Source: Roseobacter sp. MED193 (GTDB taxonomy: Bacteria > Pseudomonadota > Alphaproteobacteria > Rhodobacterales > Rhodobacteraceae). From it: a stretch of 64,000 bases of DNA. Position numbers and translations under genes: made by a program. The stretch covers positions 2,239,892 through 2,303,891 of the forward strand of contig NZ_CH902583.1 in NCBI RefSeq assembly GCF_000152965.1. The letters are read 5' to 3'. Shown piece after piece: positions 8,273-16,444 of this stretch (its first letter is position 1; each line of letters opens with the position of its first letter). The notes below the pieces were generated by a model. The model was given only the letters and a program-made list of their open reading frames with translations, did not search any database and was not told the origin of the DNA.

Positions 8273-9784
8273 CTAGGCCTTTGCGGCATCGGCCTCTTTT
8301 GGCTCACCGCTGTCGGAAGCCTGGCCCTCTGGCGAAACAGGTTCGATATCTTCGACATCAACAATATCCTGCACCACCACGGCGTCAGAGGCCGAATCGG
8401 CGGCGGCTGTCGCCCCCGTGATCAAAGGCAGCATATGCACACCTGTGGCACTGGCCACCTCTGGCGTTTCTGGCCGCTGCCAGCTCAGGGTGTCGAAGCT
8501 GGTGCAATGTTCACAAACCGGTGCCCATTCCGCATGGATATGGTTGCAATTGGTGCAGAGCCACTGCGGCCCACGTGGCGCCGTCAGCGCCCGTGCCAGC
8601 CAGGCCTGGGTCACAGCATTATCAGCGCCCTCGCCCTTCTCGATTGCCGCCATCAAGGTTAGCACTCGCGCATCCGGCGCCCGTTCGACCAGATCACCCA
8701 GTGCACGGCGCGCCTCTGGGAAATCCTCGGCAACGATATGCAGTTCAGCCATAACCAGACGGGTTTCGTCATCCTGGGGCTTGAGCCGCGCCAATTGATC
8801 AAAGCGTTTCACCCGCTGCGGGGCGGTTTCTTCTGGCTCAACCTCGGCAAAGACATGGGCAAGGTCTGGGTGCGGCTGCGCCTCCCAGGCTTTTTTCAGC
8901 ACCTTGATGGCATTGCGTTTCTTGCCCTGCTCCAGATAAGCGCGCGCGGCCATAGCCGCCGCCGGAACCAGGTCAGGCGAGAGTCGGTTAGCTTCAATAG
9001 CCTGTTCGCGCTGCTCAAGGGAGGCTGCCTCATCTGCAACTTCGCGCGAGGCCGACAGGGCCAGCACCGCATCGCGTCGCTTAAAGACATCGCGCGGCAG
9101 TGAGCCAGATTTCAGCTTGGCCGACAGGGTCTTGCGCGCACCCGCCCAATCCTCTGCCTGAGCCTGGAGCTGCAACAGGGTGTCCTGAACCTCTTCGTGC
9201 TTGGGACGCAGGGCCAAGGCTTTTTCGGCCAGTTGCAGCGCCGTGTCCTTGTCCCCTTCTGAGAGTTTTTGCTTCATGATGCCACGCACGCCAACAAAGC
9301 GGGTGGTCTGATCGCTCAGCAAGCGTTTATAGGCCTCAGCCGCCTTATGGGTATCTCCGGCCATCTCTGCGGCCTGCGCTGTCAACAAATCCGTGAGTTG
9401 CGGATTATCAAGATAGCGCGCCGCCTTAGAGGCCTTGGTCAGCGCCAAGCGACCCTCGCCAGAGGCTAGCGCCATCATGCCATCTGACAGCGCCTGATAG
9501 CCCTTGCGCTCGCGTCCCTTGTCAAAGTAGCGAGACATCGCCGTCTCATCGCCGTTGAGGAACTTGAGCGTGGCAACCAAGAGCGTCAGCAGCTTGAGGA
9601 AGATCCAGACTGACAGCACCAACACACCCAGCGCCAGCACCGATTGCAGCGCCCCAAGGGTATATTCGGTGCCCGCCACGGTGATCTGAACCCCACCCGC
9701 AGTTTCCATCAAAATGCCCGCCCCAAAGGCGATCAGCGCCACCAGGGCAACAAAAACCAGAATTTTCAACAATGACCAGAGCAT
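8273..9784 (-). CDS. HemY-type inner-membrane TPR protein with C-terminal zinc ribbon
   Basis: The 503-residue product starts with two membrane segments (about residues 4-25 and 45-70), then long TPR-like helices, matching the proteobacterial HemY_N/TPR family encoded in heme loci. Near residue 410 there is CTNCNHIHAEWAPVCEHC, a four-cysteine zinc-ribbon-like motif, followed by an acidic low-complexity tail. Despite its name this family is not the protoporphyrinogen oxidase; its role in heme biosynthesis is unclear. It follows the mic60-like gene by 10 bp and hemD, so the three are probably one operon. Confidence 0.82.
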   Translation of the reverse strand: MLWSLLKILVFVALVALIAFGAGILMETAGGVQITVAGTEYTLGALQSVLALGVLVLSVWIFLKLLTLLVATLKFLNGDETAMSRYFDKGRERKGYQALSDGMMALASGEGRLALTKASKAARYLDNPQLTDLLTAQAAEMAGDTHKAAEAYKRLLSDQTTRFVGVRGIMKQKLSEGDKDTALQLAEKALALRPKHEEVQDTLLQLQAQAEDWAGARKTLSAKLKSGSLPRDVFKRRDAVLALSASREVADEAASLEQREQAIEANRLSPDLVPAAAMAARAYLEQGKKRNAIKVLKKAWEAQPHPDLAHVFAEVEPEETAPQRVKRFDQLARLKPQDDETRLVMAELHIVAEDFPEARRALGDLVERAPDARVLTLMAAIEKGEGADNAVTQAWLARALTAPRGPQWLCTNCNHIHAEWAPVCEHCTSFDTLSWQRPETPEVASATGVHMLPLITGATAAADSASDAVVVQDIVDVEDIEPVSPEGQASDSGEPKEADAAKA

Positions 9785-9794
9785 GGCAGCTTCC

Positions 9795-11060
9795 TTATTT
9801 GGCGTTCAGGCTTTGGGCCAGTTGATCAACAGCCGCAATGGCTGCCAGACGTGTTTGGGCGGAGGCCTGCCAAGCGGCAAAAGTCGCTTGGGCCGCCTCG
9901 GGCAGGGTCTCTATCTCTGCAAGCGCATCTGCAATAGCGCCAGACTGCACTGCTGCCTCGGCGCGGGACAAAACCGCATCAGCGCCGTCTCCCTCTTGTG
10001 GTGTCACCGAACGTGCGCCAAGGTGACGATTGACATAGTCCATCAGACCACCGCTGCCCTTGGTTTCCTGCCGCGCCAGCGCCAATGCCTCACGCGCGAG
10101 CGGCGCATAGCCGGCTTGCAGGCCAGACAGCGTGGCAACACCGGCCTCGCCACTTCCGGACAGATCCTGAGGAACAACAACCTGCAGGCTGTGCAGCTCC
10201 GCCAGAGGCTCGGCAAAGCTGCCGCCTGTATCCAGCGAAATACGGATTTTTGCCAAAGCCAACTGAGCCGCCGCAATGCGCGCCGCTTCCAGGCTGGCCT
10301 TCTCCGTGAGACGGGCCTCGGCCAGCATCTCTTCAACCTCAGAACGCTGGGTTGCCAAGCTTTGCTGCAACTTGGCCAATTCGCCCTCAAAGGCGGCAAC
10401 CGCCTCGGGAGAAGCCGCATCGGTCAGGGGGCGTGCTTCTATCTGTTCCAGCCGGGCATTTAGATCCGTGATCTCGGCAGAGCTTGCAGAACCCGGCGCC
10501 GGAGCATCACGCAGGGCTGATACGGCAGCTTCGAGCACATCAAGACGTGTATTCAAAGGCGCAACATCTGGCAGATCAATACTACCAAGTTGCCCCTGAA
10601 GTCCGGCAATCTGTTCTTTCAAGGCTGCTTGTTCCTTGGCATTGGCTGCCATATCGGCCTCATAAGCCGCCTGGTCTATGCCGCCACTGCCCAGAAGGCT
10701 GGCAGGCATAACCGAGTTGAGGAACCCGCCCTGGCCAACAACAAAACCAAGCACAGCAGCCACGGCCCCACCAAGAAAGGCTGACCCAAATCCACCACGT
10801 TTTTCAATAATACGTTCGATTTCCGGCTGATGCGCGCTTCGTGGCTCTTCGGATTCACTCTGTTCGTCTGAGGTCTCAGTCTCAGAGGAGACCTCTGTAT
10901 CTTCTTCGCCCAGGTCAAGCGTCTGCGAAGCGCTCTTCTCCTCTGTCAGCTCGTCTGTGGCAGAGCTTTCTATTTCAGAGGATGGCGCATCCTTTGCCCC
11001 AAGGTCCTGCGTGTCAGCCTCTGGCTTGATCACATCATCCGCAGTTGTCTTGTCAGCCAC
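9795..11060 (-). CDS. Mic60/mitofilin-like inner-membrane protein
   Basis: The product (421 residues) has a long acidic, Ser/Glu-rich N-terminal region (about 1-85), one membrane segment with glycine motifs (FGSAFLGGAVAAVLGFVVGQ), a long coiled-coil region and a C-terminal conserved helix domain. This architecture and the position between hemD and hemY match the alphaproteobacterial homologue of mitochondrial Mic60, which shapes intracytoplasmic or envelope membranes. The start is GTG with GGGGAGG 5 bases upstream. It lies 53 bp downstream of hemD. The membrane-shaping function is established for homologues and inferred here. Confidence 0.8.
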   Translation of the reverse strand: MADKTTADDVIKPEADTQDLGAKDAPSSEIESSATDELTEEKSASQTLDLGEEDTEVSSETETSDEQSESEEPRSAHQPEIERIIEKRGGFGSAFLGGAVAAVLGFVVGQGGFLNSVMPASLLGSGGIDQAAYEADMAANAKEQAALKEQIAGLQGQLGSIDLPDVAPLNTRLDVLEAAVSALRDAPAPGSASSAEITDLNARLEQIEARPLTDAASPEAVAAFEGELAKLQQSLATQRSEVEEMLAEARLTEKASLEAARIAAAQLALAKIRISLDTGGSFAEPLAELHSLQVVVPQDLSGSGEAGVATLSGLQAGYAPLAREALALARQETKGSGGLMDYVNRHLGARSVTPQEGDGADAVLSRAEAAVQSGAIADALAEIETLPEAAQATFAAWQASAQTRLAAIAAVDQLAQSLNAK

Positions 11061-11113
11061 ACTGGCCTCCCCTTGATTCTCAAATCACTTAAACTCAGCA
11101 CAACGCCCTGACC

Positions 11114-11878
11114 CTACTGCGCCGGATTGCCACCCTCAAGGTGCGCCAACCGAACTGCGGCATCACGGACCATCACAGCCATATTGCGAGCATCCGGCAT
11201 CTTACTTACCTGCAAGTCTTTGTAGTGCAAGCCCTTCAACTCAACTGCCACGGCCTGACTTAACGCAATCAAAGACAAATTAACTTGATCCAGCCCCAGA
11301 CTGGCAAAATGCCGCGCAGTACGTGGTGAAAAAAGCGGCGTAATGACTCTGTCCTGCGCCCGGATTTTTTGCATAATCTCATCTGTTAGCGGCAAAAGCT
11401 GCTGCTCATAGATTGTCTGCCCCTCGCAGGGCAGACCAGCGGCCGCCAAGTTTCGCGCAATATCGCCACGGGTATGGCGCCCGTGCAAATGTAACAGGGG
11501 TGCGGCTGGTCTGGCATCCCTAAGATACGCAATCAGTTCTGCTGCTGTGGCTCCGCAACATTGCGCGCGCCACCCAGCCTTTTCTGCGGCTCTGGTTGTA
11601 CGCTGCCCAACACAAAAGGCTGGCAAGGAGTTCGGCGCCTGACCTGCCGCCAGAACTCCATTGCTGGAGGAGAAAACCACTCCTTTGTGTCCGTCAAAAG
11701 CAACCGGCACATCAAGCGCCCGTATCCGCATTAAGGGGGCGTAAATCACATCCAGATGTGCTTGCAGCTCATCCGGCAGCTGCGCCACAAATCCCTGCGA
11801 TGCTTCGAGTGGGCGCGTCATCAACAGGGCAATCTTGGTGGGTTCAGCACGGCGTTCAGAAACCGGGGCGTTGGTCAT
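11114..11878 (-). CDS. hemD: Uroporphyrinogen-III synthase
   Basis: HemD cyclises hydroxymethylbilane to uroporphyrinogen III, the branch-point precursor of heme, sirohaem and cobalamin. The 254-residue product has the family start ALLMTRPLEASQGFVAQL, the segment VVFSSSNGVLA, and a late ITPLFSPRTARHFA motif, typical of this poorly conserved family. The ATG at 11878 has AGGAG 8 bases upstream. It leads an apparent operon hemD - mic60-like - hemY-like and is divergent from tsaD with a 75-bp shared promoter region, the usual alphaproteobacterial order. hemC is not in the window. Confidence 0.87.
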   Translation of the reverse strand: MTNAPVSERRAEPTKIALLMTRPLEASQGFVAQLPDELQAHLDVIYAPLMRIRALDVPVAFDGHKGVVFSSSNGVLAAGQAPNSLPAFCVGQRTTRAAEKAGWRAQCCGATAAELIAYLRDARPAAPLLHLHGRHTRGDIARNLAAAGLPCEGQTIYEQQLLPLTDEIMQKIRAQDRVITPLFSPRTARHFASLGLDQVNLSLIALSQAVAVELKGLHYKDLQVSKMPDARNMAVMVRDAAVRLAHLEGGNPAQ

Positions 11879-11953
11879 GCTTTGGGCTCCTGGGATTGTT
11901 TGCCTGCCCTATAGGTGCTAGCTCCACCAGCAATCTGATGCAACGGGTAGACT

Positions 11954-13051
11954 ATGACACAAAGCCTGACACTTTTGGGGCTGGAAAGCAGCTGTGACGA
12001 TACTGCCGCCGCCGTGGTGCGGCAAGAGCCAGGCCAGCGCGCCGAGGTGCTTTCGTCAATCGTCTTTGGCCAGACCGAACTGCACAGCGCCTTTGGCGGT
12101 GTCGTTCCGGAAATCGCCGCCCGCGCCCATGCGGAAAAGCTAGACCACTGCGTTGTGGATGCGCTGGCCGCTGCCGGAGTAACCCTGCAGGATCTCGATG
12201 CCATCGCAGTCACCGCCGGGCCGGGATTGATTGGCGGGGTAATGTCCGGGGTGATGTGTGCCAAGGGCATTGCTGCCGCAACCGATCTTCCGCTTGTTGG
12301 CGTCAACCATCTGGCGGGCCACGCCCTGACGCCTCGCTTGACCGATGATGTGGCCTACCCCTATCTGATGCTGCTGGTGTCTGGTGGTCACTGCCAATAT
12401 CTGATCGCCCGCGGCCCCGAGGATTTCACCCGCCTGGGCGGCACCATTGATGACGCCCCCGGTGAGGCATTTGACAAGACCGCGCGCCTCCTGGGTCTGC
12501 CACAGCCTGGTGGCCCTTCGGTGCAGAAAGAGGCCGAGAACGGCGATCCCAAACGTTTCCGCTTTCCCCGACCGTTGATCCAGCGCGAAGATTGCAACCT
12601 GTCCTTTTCCGGTCTGAAAACCGCACTGATGCGAATGCGCGATCAGATCGTTGACGAAAAATCCGGCCTGACGCGGCAGGACCGCGCCGATCTTTGCGCC
12701 GGGTTCCAGGCAGCTGTAGCGGATGTTCTGGCCTCCAAAACCCGCCGCGCGCTAGCAATTTATCTGGCTGAAAATCCCGCCACGCCAACCCTGGCTGTGG
12801 CCGGGGGTGTGGCTGCAAATACCGCGATTAGATCCGCATTAGAGACTGTTTGTGCAGAATTGGACACTCAGTTTGTGGCCCCACCTCTGGCCCTGTGCAC
12901 GGATAATGCCGCAATGATCGCCTATGCCGGCATGGAGCGGTTCCGGGCTGGGGCCCGTGACGGGATGGATCTGACTGCCCGCCCCCGCTGGCCCCTGGAT
13001 CAAAACAGCCCGGCGATGCTGGGATCAGGACGCAAGGGAGCCAAGGCATGA
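11954..13051 (+). CDS. tsaD: tRNA N6-adenosine threonylcarbamoyltransferase TsaD
   Basis: TsaD transfers the threonylcarbamoyl group to A37 of ANN-decoding tRNAs, giving t6A, together with TsaB, TsaE and TsaC. The 365-residue product begins [16 protein letters not shown] and contains the metal-binding HAEKLDH near residue 60 and [13 protein letters not shown] near 115, then [10 protein letters not shown] and the late [14 protein letters not shown] motif. All the key histidines are present. Its stop codon overlaps the gpsA start by 4 bp (ATGA). Its partner tsaE lies about 12 kb downstream at 24451. Confidence 0.96.
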   Translation: MTQSLTLLGLESSCDDTAAAVVRQEPGQRAEVLSSIVFGQTELHSAFGGVVPEIAARAHAEKLDHCVVDALAAAGVTLQDLDAIAVTAGPGLIGGVMSGVMCAKGIAAATDLPLVGVNHLAGHALTPRLTDDVAYPYLMLLVSGGHCQYLIARGPEDFTRLGGTIDDAPGEAFDKTARLLGLPQPGGPSVQKEAENGDPKRFRFPRPLIQREDCNLSFSGLKTALMRMRDQIVDEKSGLTRQDRADLCAGFQAAVADVLASKTRRALAIYLAENPATPTLAVAGGVAANTAIRSALETVCAELDTQFVAPPLALCTDNAAMIAYAGMERFRAGARDGMDLTARPRWPLDQNSPAMLGSGRKGAKA

Positions 13052-14010
13052 GCCTCTCTGTGCTTGGCGCCGGCGCCTTTGGCACCGCTCTGGCGATTTC
13101 ATTGGCCAAACAAGCGCCAGTCACACTTTGGGCCCGAGACGCCGAGCATGCCGCAAAGATGCGGGAAGGCCGCTGCAATACCGCCCGACTGCCGGATATC
13201 CCCCTGCCGGAGGCTTTGACGCCCACCAGCGATTTCCACCTGGCTGCCAGTGCCGAGGTGCTGCTGCTGGCGGTGCCTATGCAGAAACTGCGTTCAGTTC
13301 TGGAGGCCAACCGCGAAGCATTGGACAGCAAAGTTCTGGTGGCCTGCTGCAAAGGCATTGAGCTGAAAACCGGGCTGGGCCCAATTGCAGTGATCTCTGA
13401 GGTCCTGCCCGGTGCCAGATCCGCCTTGCTGACCGGTCCCAGCTTTGCCGCCGATATTGCCCGTGGTCTGCCCACGGCGTTGACCCTGGCCTGTGCCGAT
13501 GCGGATCTGTGCCGCCGCTTGCAGGAGCAACTGACCACCGCAAATCTTCGGCTGTATCGCACCACGGATACCTGTGGTGCCGAATTGGGCGGGGCGCTGA
13601 AAAATGTCATCGCCATAGCCTGTGGCGCCGTGATTGGCGCCGGGCTGGGCGATAGCGCCCGTGCGGCGCTCATGACGCGCGGCTATGCCGAGATGCAGCG
13701 TATGGCACTGGCCTGTGGGGCAAAGCCAGAAACCCTGGCCGGCCTCTCCGGCTTTGGTGATTTGACGCTCACCTGCAGCTCAACCCTGTCGCGCAATTAC
13801 CAATTGGGCCTGTCCATCGGACGTGGCGACGGTTTTGATCCCACTGTCACCGTGGAAGGGGCCGCCACTGCGCGCGCCACCGCAGCCAAGGCCAAAACCA
13901 TGGGGCTGGATATGCCCCTGACCGAGACCGTCGTCGGATTACTGAATGGTGACTTGACGATTGCTTCCGCCAGCGCTCAACTGCTGGCACGCCCTTTGAA
14001 AGAGGAATGA
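13048..14010 (+). CDS. gpsA: Glycerol-3-phosphate dehydrogenase [NAD(P)+]
   Basis: GpsA reduces dihydroxyacetone phosphate to sn-glycerol-3-phosphate, the backbone for membrane phospholipids. The 320-residue product starts with the nucleotide-binding fold [18 protein letters not shown], carries [10 protein letters not shown] near residue 110, [17 protein letters not shown] near 132, and the conserved catalytic lysine region [15 protein letters not shown] near 185, followed by [14 protein letters not shown]. It overlaps tsaD by 4 bp and is followed by a YciI gene one base after its stop, so the genes from tsaD to the EVE gene form a tight operon. Confidence 0.96.
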   Translation: MSLSVLGAGAFGTALAISLAKQAPVTLWARDAEHAAKMREGRCNTARLPDIPLPEALTPTSDFHLAASAEVLLLAVPMQKLRSVLEANREALDSKVLVACCKGIELKTGLGPIAVISEVLPGARSALLTGPSFAADIARGLPTALTLACADADLCRRLQEQLTTANLRLYRTTDTCGAELGGALKNVIAIACGAVIGAGLGDSARAALMTRGYAEMQRMALACGAKPETLAGLSGFGDLTLTCSSTLSRNYQLGLSIGRGDGFDPTVTVEGAATARATAAKAKTMGLDMPLTETVVGLLNGDLTIASASAQLLARPLKEE

Positions 14011-14011
14011 A

Positions 14012-14284
14012 ATGCTGATTGCCCTGATCGCCCGCGACAAGCCCGGCCACCTGCAAACTCGCGTGGACAACCGTGCCGCGCACCTTGCCTATATCGAAGA
14101 GACCGGCGTTGTTGCCCAGGCCGGCCCTTTGCTGGATCAGGATGGCGAAATGGCCGGCTCTTTGGTCATTCTCGACATCGAAGACATGGCCGCAGGCGAG
14201 GCCTGGGCCGCAGGGGACCCCTATAACAAGGCCGGTTTGTTTGAGGCGGTTGAGCTGATCACCTGGAAGAAGGTCATCGGCTGA
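14012..14284 (+). CDS. YciI family protein
   Basis: A 90-residue YciI-like protein (ferredoxin-like fold, often dimeric) starting LIALIARDKPGHLQTRVDNR, with HLAYIEE and an internal GSLVILDIEDMAAGEAWAAGDPY stretch read in parts; the His and Asp positions typical of the family's putative active site are present. The biochemical role of stand-alone YciI proteins is not settled. A GAGGA sequence inside the end of gpsA serves as its ribosome-binding site. Its stop codon overlaps the EVE gene start by one base (TGATG). Confidence 0.88.
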   Translation: MLIALIARDKPGHLQTRVDNRAAHLAYIEETGVVAQAGPLLDQDGEMAGSLVILDIEDMAAGEAWAAGDPYNKAGLFEAVELITWKKVIG

Positions 14285-14706
14285 TGCGCTACTGGCTGTT
14301 CAAATCGGAACCCTCCACCTGGGGATGGCCGGATCAGGTCGCCAAAGGTGAAACGGGCGAGGAATGGGACGGCGTGCGCAATTATCAGGCCCGCAACTTC
14401 ATGCGCGAGATGCGCCTTGGCGATCGCGGCTTCTTCTATCACTCGCAAAAAGAAAAATCGGTGGTGGGTATAGTTGAGGTCTGCGCCGAATCGCATCCCG
14501 ACAGCACCACCGAAGATGACCGCTGGGATTGCGTCGATATCAAAGCCCTGCGCGCATTTACCCAGCCAGTAAGCCTGGATCAGATCAAGGCGGATCCTAG
14601 GCTGGAAGAGATGATTCTAGTGCGCAACTCGCGCCTGTCAGTGCAACCGGTGACAGAAGCCGAATGGCGTGCGGTCTGTGCCTTGGGGCAGACAGAAGCG
14701 GATTGA
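14284..14706 (+). CDS. EVE domain-containing protein
   Basis: The 140-residue protein is essentially one EVE domain, a PUA-like fold that recognises modified bases in DNA or RNA. It starts YWLFKSEPSTWGWPDQV and has WDGVRNYQARNFMREM near residue 30 and GFFYHSQKEKSVVGI near 55, the conserved aromatic cage context. It is the last member of the tsaD-gpsA-YciI-EVE operon; the neighbour TsaD is a tRNA modification enzyme, but a functional link is only a guess. Confidence 0.92.
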   Translation: MRYWLFKSEPSTWGWPDQVAKGETGEEWDGVRNYQARNFMREMRLGDRGFFYHSQKEKSVVGIVEVCAESHPDSTTEDDRWDCVDIKALRAFTQPVSLDQIKADPRLEEMILVRNSRLSVQPVTEAEWRAVCALGQTEAD

Positions 14707-14753
14707 TCTGGCAGTCTTTTCATCAAGCGGATGTGTTTGGGAGGAGATGAACC

Positions 14754-15149
14754 TTGGAAATTCTGAATGTTTTGGCCGCTGCGCTGGCGGGTTTTGCCCT
14801 GGGCGCGGTTTATTACGGCATCTTGGCAGAGCCCTGGATGGTTGCCGCTGGCATCAAACGCGGGACAGATGGCAAACCAGAGAGCGGCCAGACCCCGATG
14901 ATCTTTGCCCTCAGCTTTGTGTTGCAATTGCTGGTGGCCGGCATGATGCGCCATGTCTTTGCCCTGTCCGGGATCACCACAGCGGGTGCTGGCTTAATTG
15001 CTGGCCTTGGGGTTGGGTTGTTTTTCATCAGTCCCTGGATTGCACTCAACAACCTCTACGCCGGGCGCCCAGTGAAACTGACTGTTATTGATGGTGGCTA
15101 TGCCGCGCTGGCCTGCGCTTCTATTGGCCTGGTGCTCTGTCTGTTCTGA
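14754..15149 (+). CDS. DUF1761 family integral membrane protein
   Basis: A 131-residue protein with four predicted membrane segments (about residues 5-24, 50-68, 78-96 and 112-130). The first ends in FALGAVYYGILAEPW, the DUF1761 hallmark. Function unknown. The start is a TTG with GGAGG placed 8 bases upstream; an ATG nearby is in a different frame and does not produce the membrane protein. It follows the EVE gene by 47 bp and may be co-transcribed. Confidence 0.82.
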   Translation: MEILNVLAAALAGFALGAVYYGILAEPWMVAAGIKRGTDGKPESGQTPMIFALSFVLQLLVAGMMRHVFALSGITTAGAGLIAGLGVGLFFISPWIALNNLYAGRPVKLTVIDGGYAALACASIGLVLCLF

Positions 15150-15484
15150 ACACCAGATCCGGCCAAAGCAACTCAGAGCTGTCTGTCAAAGCCACGCCCT
15201 CTTATGGGTAAAATAGAAAAGGGAAGATCCAACCGACAGGTAGGATCTTCCCTTCCACCCCGCGTGCTCCACAGTCCACCACACGCGTATGAAAATTCCG
15301 TCCTAGCCGTCCTGGCTGGTTCCTTTGTGGTAGCTCACTTGTGGATGTTTTTGCAAACCCAATGCACGGACAATACCATTCAAATGCAAAGCACCCAGCG
15401 ATTTTCGCCGGGTGCTTAACTCTCAAGAGCTAGAATTTATATTCTAAAGCAATACCTTAGACAGGATATTGCTTCGCCTCTGGC
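15150..15484. other. Gene-free 335-bp stretch with several hairpins
   Basis: No convincing coding sequence. It contains a perfect 12-bp stem (15219-15254), a second hairpin (AGCACCC/GGGTGCT, 15390-15416), a palindrome TAGAATTTATATTCTA (15431-15446) and a further stem AAGCAATA/TATTGCTT (15447-15474). The density of structure just downstream of the DUF2853 gene suggests 3' UTR processing or a small RNA on the minus strand, but there is no direct evidence of transcription. Confidence 0.5.
15211..15254 (-). terminator. Intrinsic terminator (minus strand)
   Basis: Perfect 12-bp inverted repeat AAGGGAAGATCC / GGATCTTCCCTT with a 12-base loop, followed on the minus strand by TTTTCTATTTT. It lies about 230 bp past the DUF2853 stop codon, so it would end either a long 3' UTR or an unannotated small RNA. 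Confidence 0.55.
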
Positions 15485-15826
15485 TTAACCGTAGACAGAT
15501 TCTTTGCCAAAATGTTTGGTCAGCATGTAGTAGACAACCGCGCGATACTTATTGCGCTCGGACTTGCCATAGATCTCAACAACCTTGCCAATGGCTTCCA
15601 TCAGCTCCGGACCATCGGCCAGACCCAGTTTTTTGATCAGGAAGTTGTCTTTGACGGTTTCCAGCTCGCTCTCCTGGCTTGAGGCCACGGTGGAGGCATC
15701 GGCATTATAGATCGCAGGACCACAACCAATGGTAACCTTGGTCAGCAGGTCCATGTCTGGTTCCATGCCGCATTTGTTTTTCAGATCATCAGCATATTGC
15801 GCGATCAGATCGTCTCTCTTACCCAT
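15485..15826 (-). CDS. DUF2853 family protein
   Basis: A 113-residue soluble, mostly helical protein beginning GKRDDLIAQYADDLKNKCG and ending YYMLTKHFGKESVYG, recognised as a DUF2853-type protein. It has two cysteines (near residues 19 and 35). Function unknown. The ATG at 15826 has GGAGAA about 6 bases upstream. It is monocistronic, with a small orphan gene divergently upstream. Confidence 0.8.
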   Translation of the reverse strand: MGKRDDLIAQYADDLKNKCGMEPDMDLLTKVTIGCGPAIYNADASTVASSQESELETVKDNFLIKKLGLADGPELMEAIGKVVEIYGKSERNKYRAVVYYMLTKHFGKESVYG

Positions 15827-16031
15827 AAACGTTCTCCAGCTACAGTGTTGTGGTCGGCCAAAATCAAGAAATTGCAGAGGCTTAACGAAAGACTAACGCC
15901 AGAGCGGCAAGAGACAAAGGAAAAGTTTTGCCAGCTTTTCCCCCCAAGGCATTCCGTGATCTTTACGCGGTGGGTTCAGTCTGACAGTTTTCAAGTTGGA
16001 TTTGCATGTCAGGACACAAAGGTCTGATGCT

Positions 16032-16337
16032 ATGAAGCGGGTGTTCTTGGTTGCTGCGATTTTAGGCTTGCTAGGAGCAGCTTTTCTGCAATGGCAAAAG
16101 CATCGGTACAAACTCATGGTTCAAGATGCAGAGCAGCAATGCAACATCTTGGCAATTTCACACAGCGACACTGACCTGCTGCCTCATGAAGTTGACTGTG
16201 CCCTTGTTCACCACGACGTCCTGATGACCTTCAGACTGGGCCCGAACTCCAATTTTTATTGGGACTGTTTGCCCCCGGATCAGGTGATGCTTCAGCGTCT
16301 CACAGCCAGCAACTGCAAGTTCTATAAAAGACAATAA
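16032..16337 (+). CDS. Small membrane-anchored hypothetical protein
   Basis: Unrecognised 101-residue product with an N-terminal hydrophobic anchor (VFLVAAILGLLGAAFLQW) and a periplasmic-side remainder that contains four cysteines, possibly forming disulphides. An in-frame ATG at 15996 would add 12 residues, but the ATG at 16032 places the anchor at the N-terminus as expected and has AAAGG about 11 bases upstream. It ends 46 bp before the ahcY terminator hairpin, which could also stop it. Codon use is more A+T-rich than neighbouring genes, compatible with a recent or orphan gene. Confidence 0.45.
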   Translation: MKRVFLVAAILGLLGAAFLQWQKHRYKLMVQDAEQQCNILAISHSDTDLLPHEVDCALVHHDVLMTFRLGPNSNFYWDCLPPDQVMLQRLTASNCKFYKRQ

Positions 16338-16383
16338 AACAGTTCCGAGCACCCAATTCTGACGAACTGGAAGCCTGTCTTAC

Positions 16384-16427
16384 AAAAAAGACGCCACCCA
16401 AGGTCTCCCTTGGATGGCGCCATTTTT
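16384..16427. terminator. Bidirectional intrinsic terminator of ahcY
   Basis: A 14-bp stem with two mismatches (16390-16403 paired with 16408-16421) around loop TCTC, flanked by six A on the left (six T on the minus strand) and five T on the right. It ends ahcY on the minus strand and probably the small plus-strand gene as well. Confidence 0.8.
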
Positions 16428-16444
16428 CAGATCTGGATCAGATC

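Noticed and set aside
8273-9784. Naming the HemY-like gene as protoporphyrinogen oxidase
   Set aside because: The product is a TPR membrane protein without an FAD fold; the oxidase role belongs to hemJ at 46072.
12828-13673. A 281-codon minus-strand frame opposite tsaD and gpsA
   Set aside because: Ser/Ala/Arg-rich low-complexity shadow; both sense genes are clear.
15204-15419. A 71-codon plus-strand frame in the gap after DUF1761
   Set aside because: It runs through two hairpins including a terminator and has no ribosome-binding site or family match.
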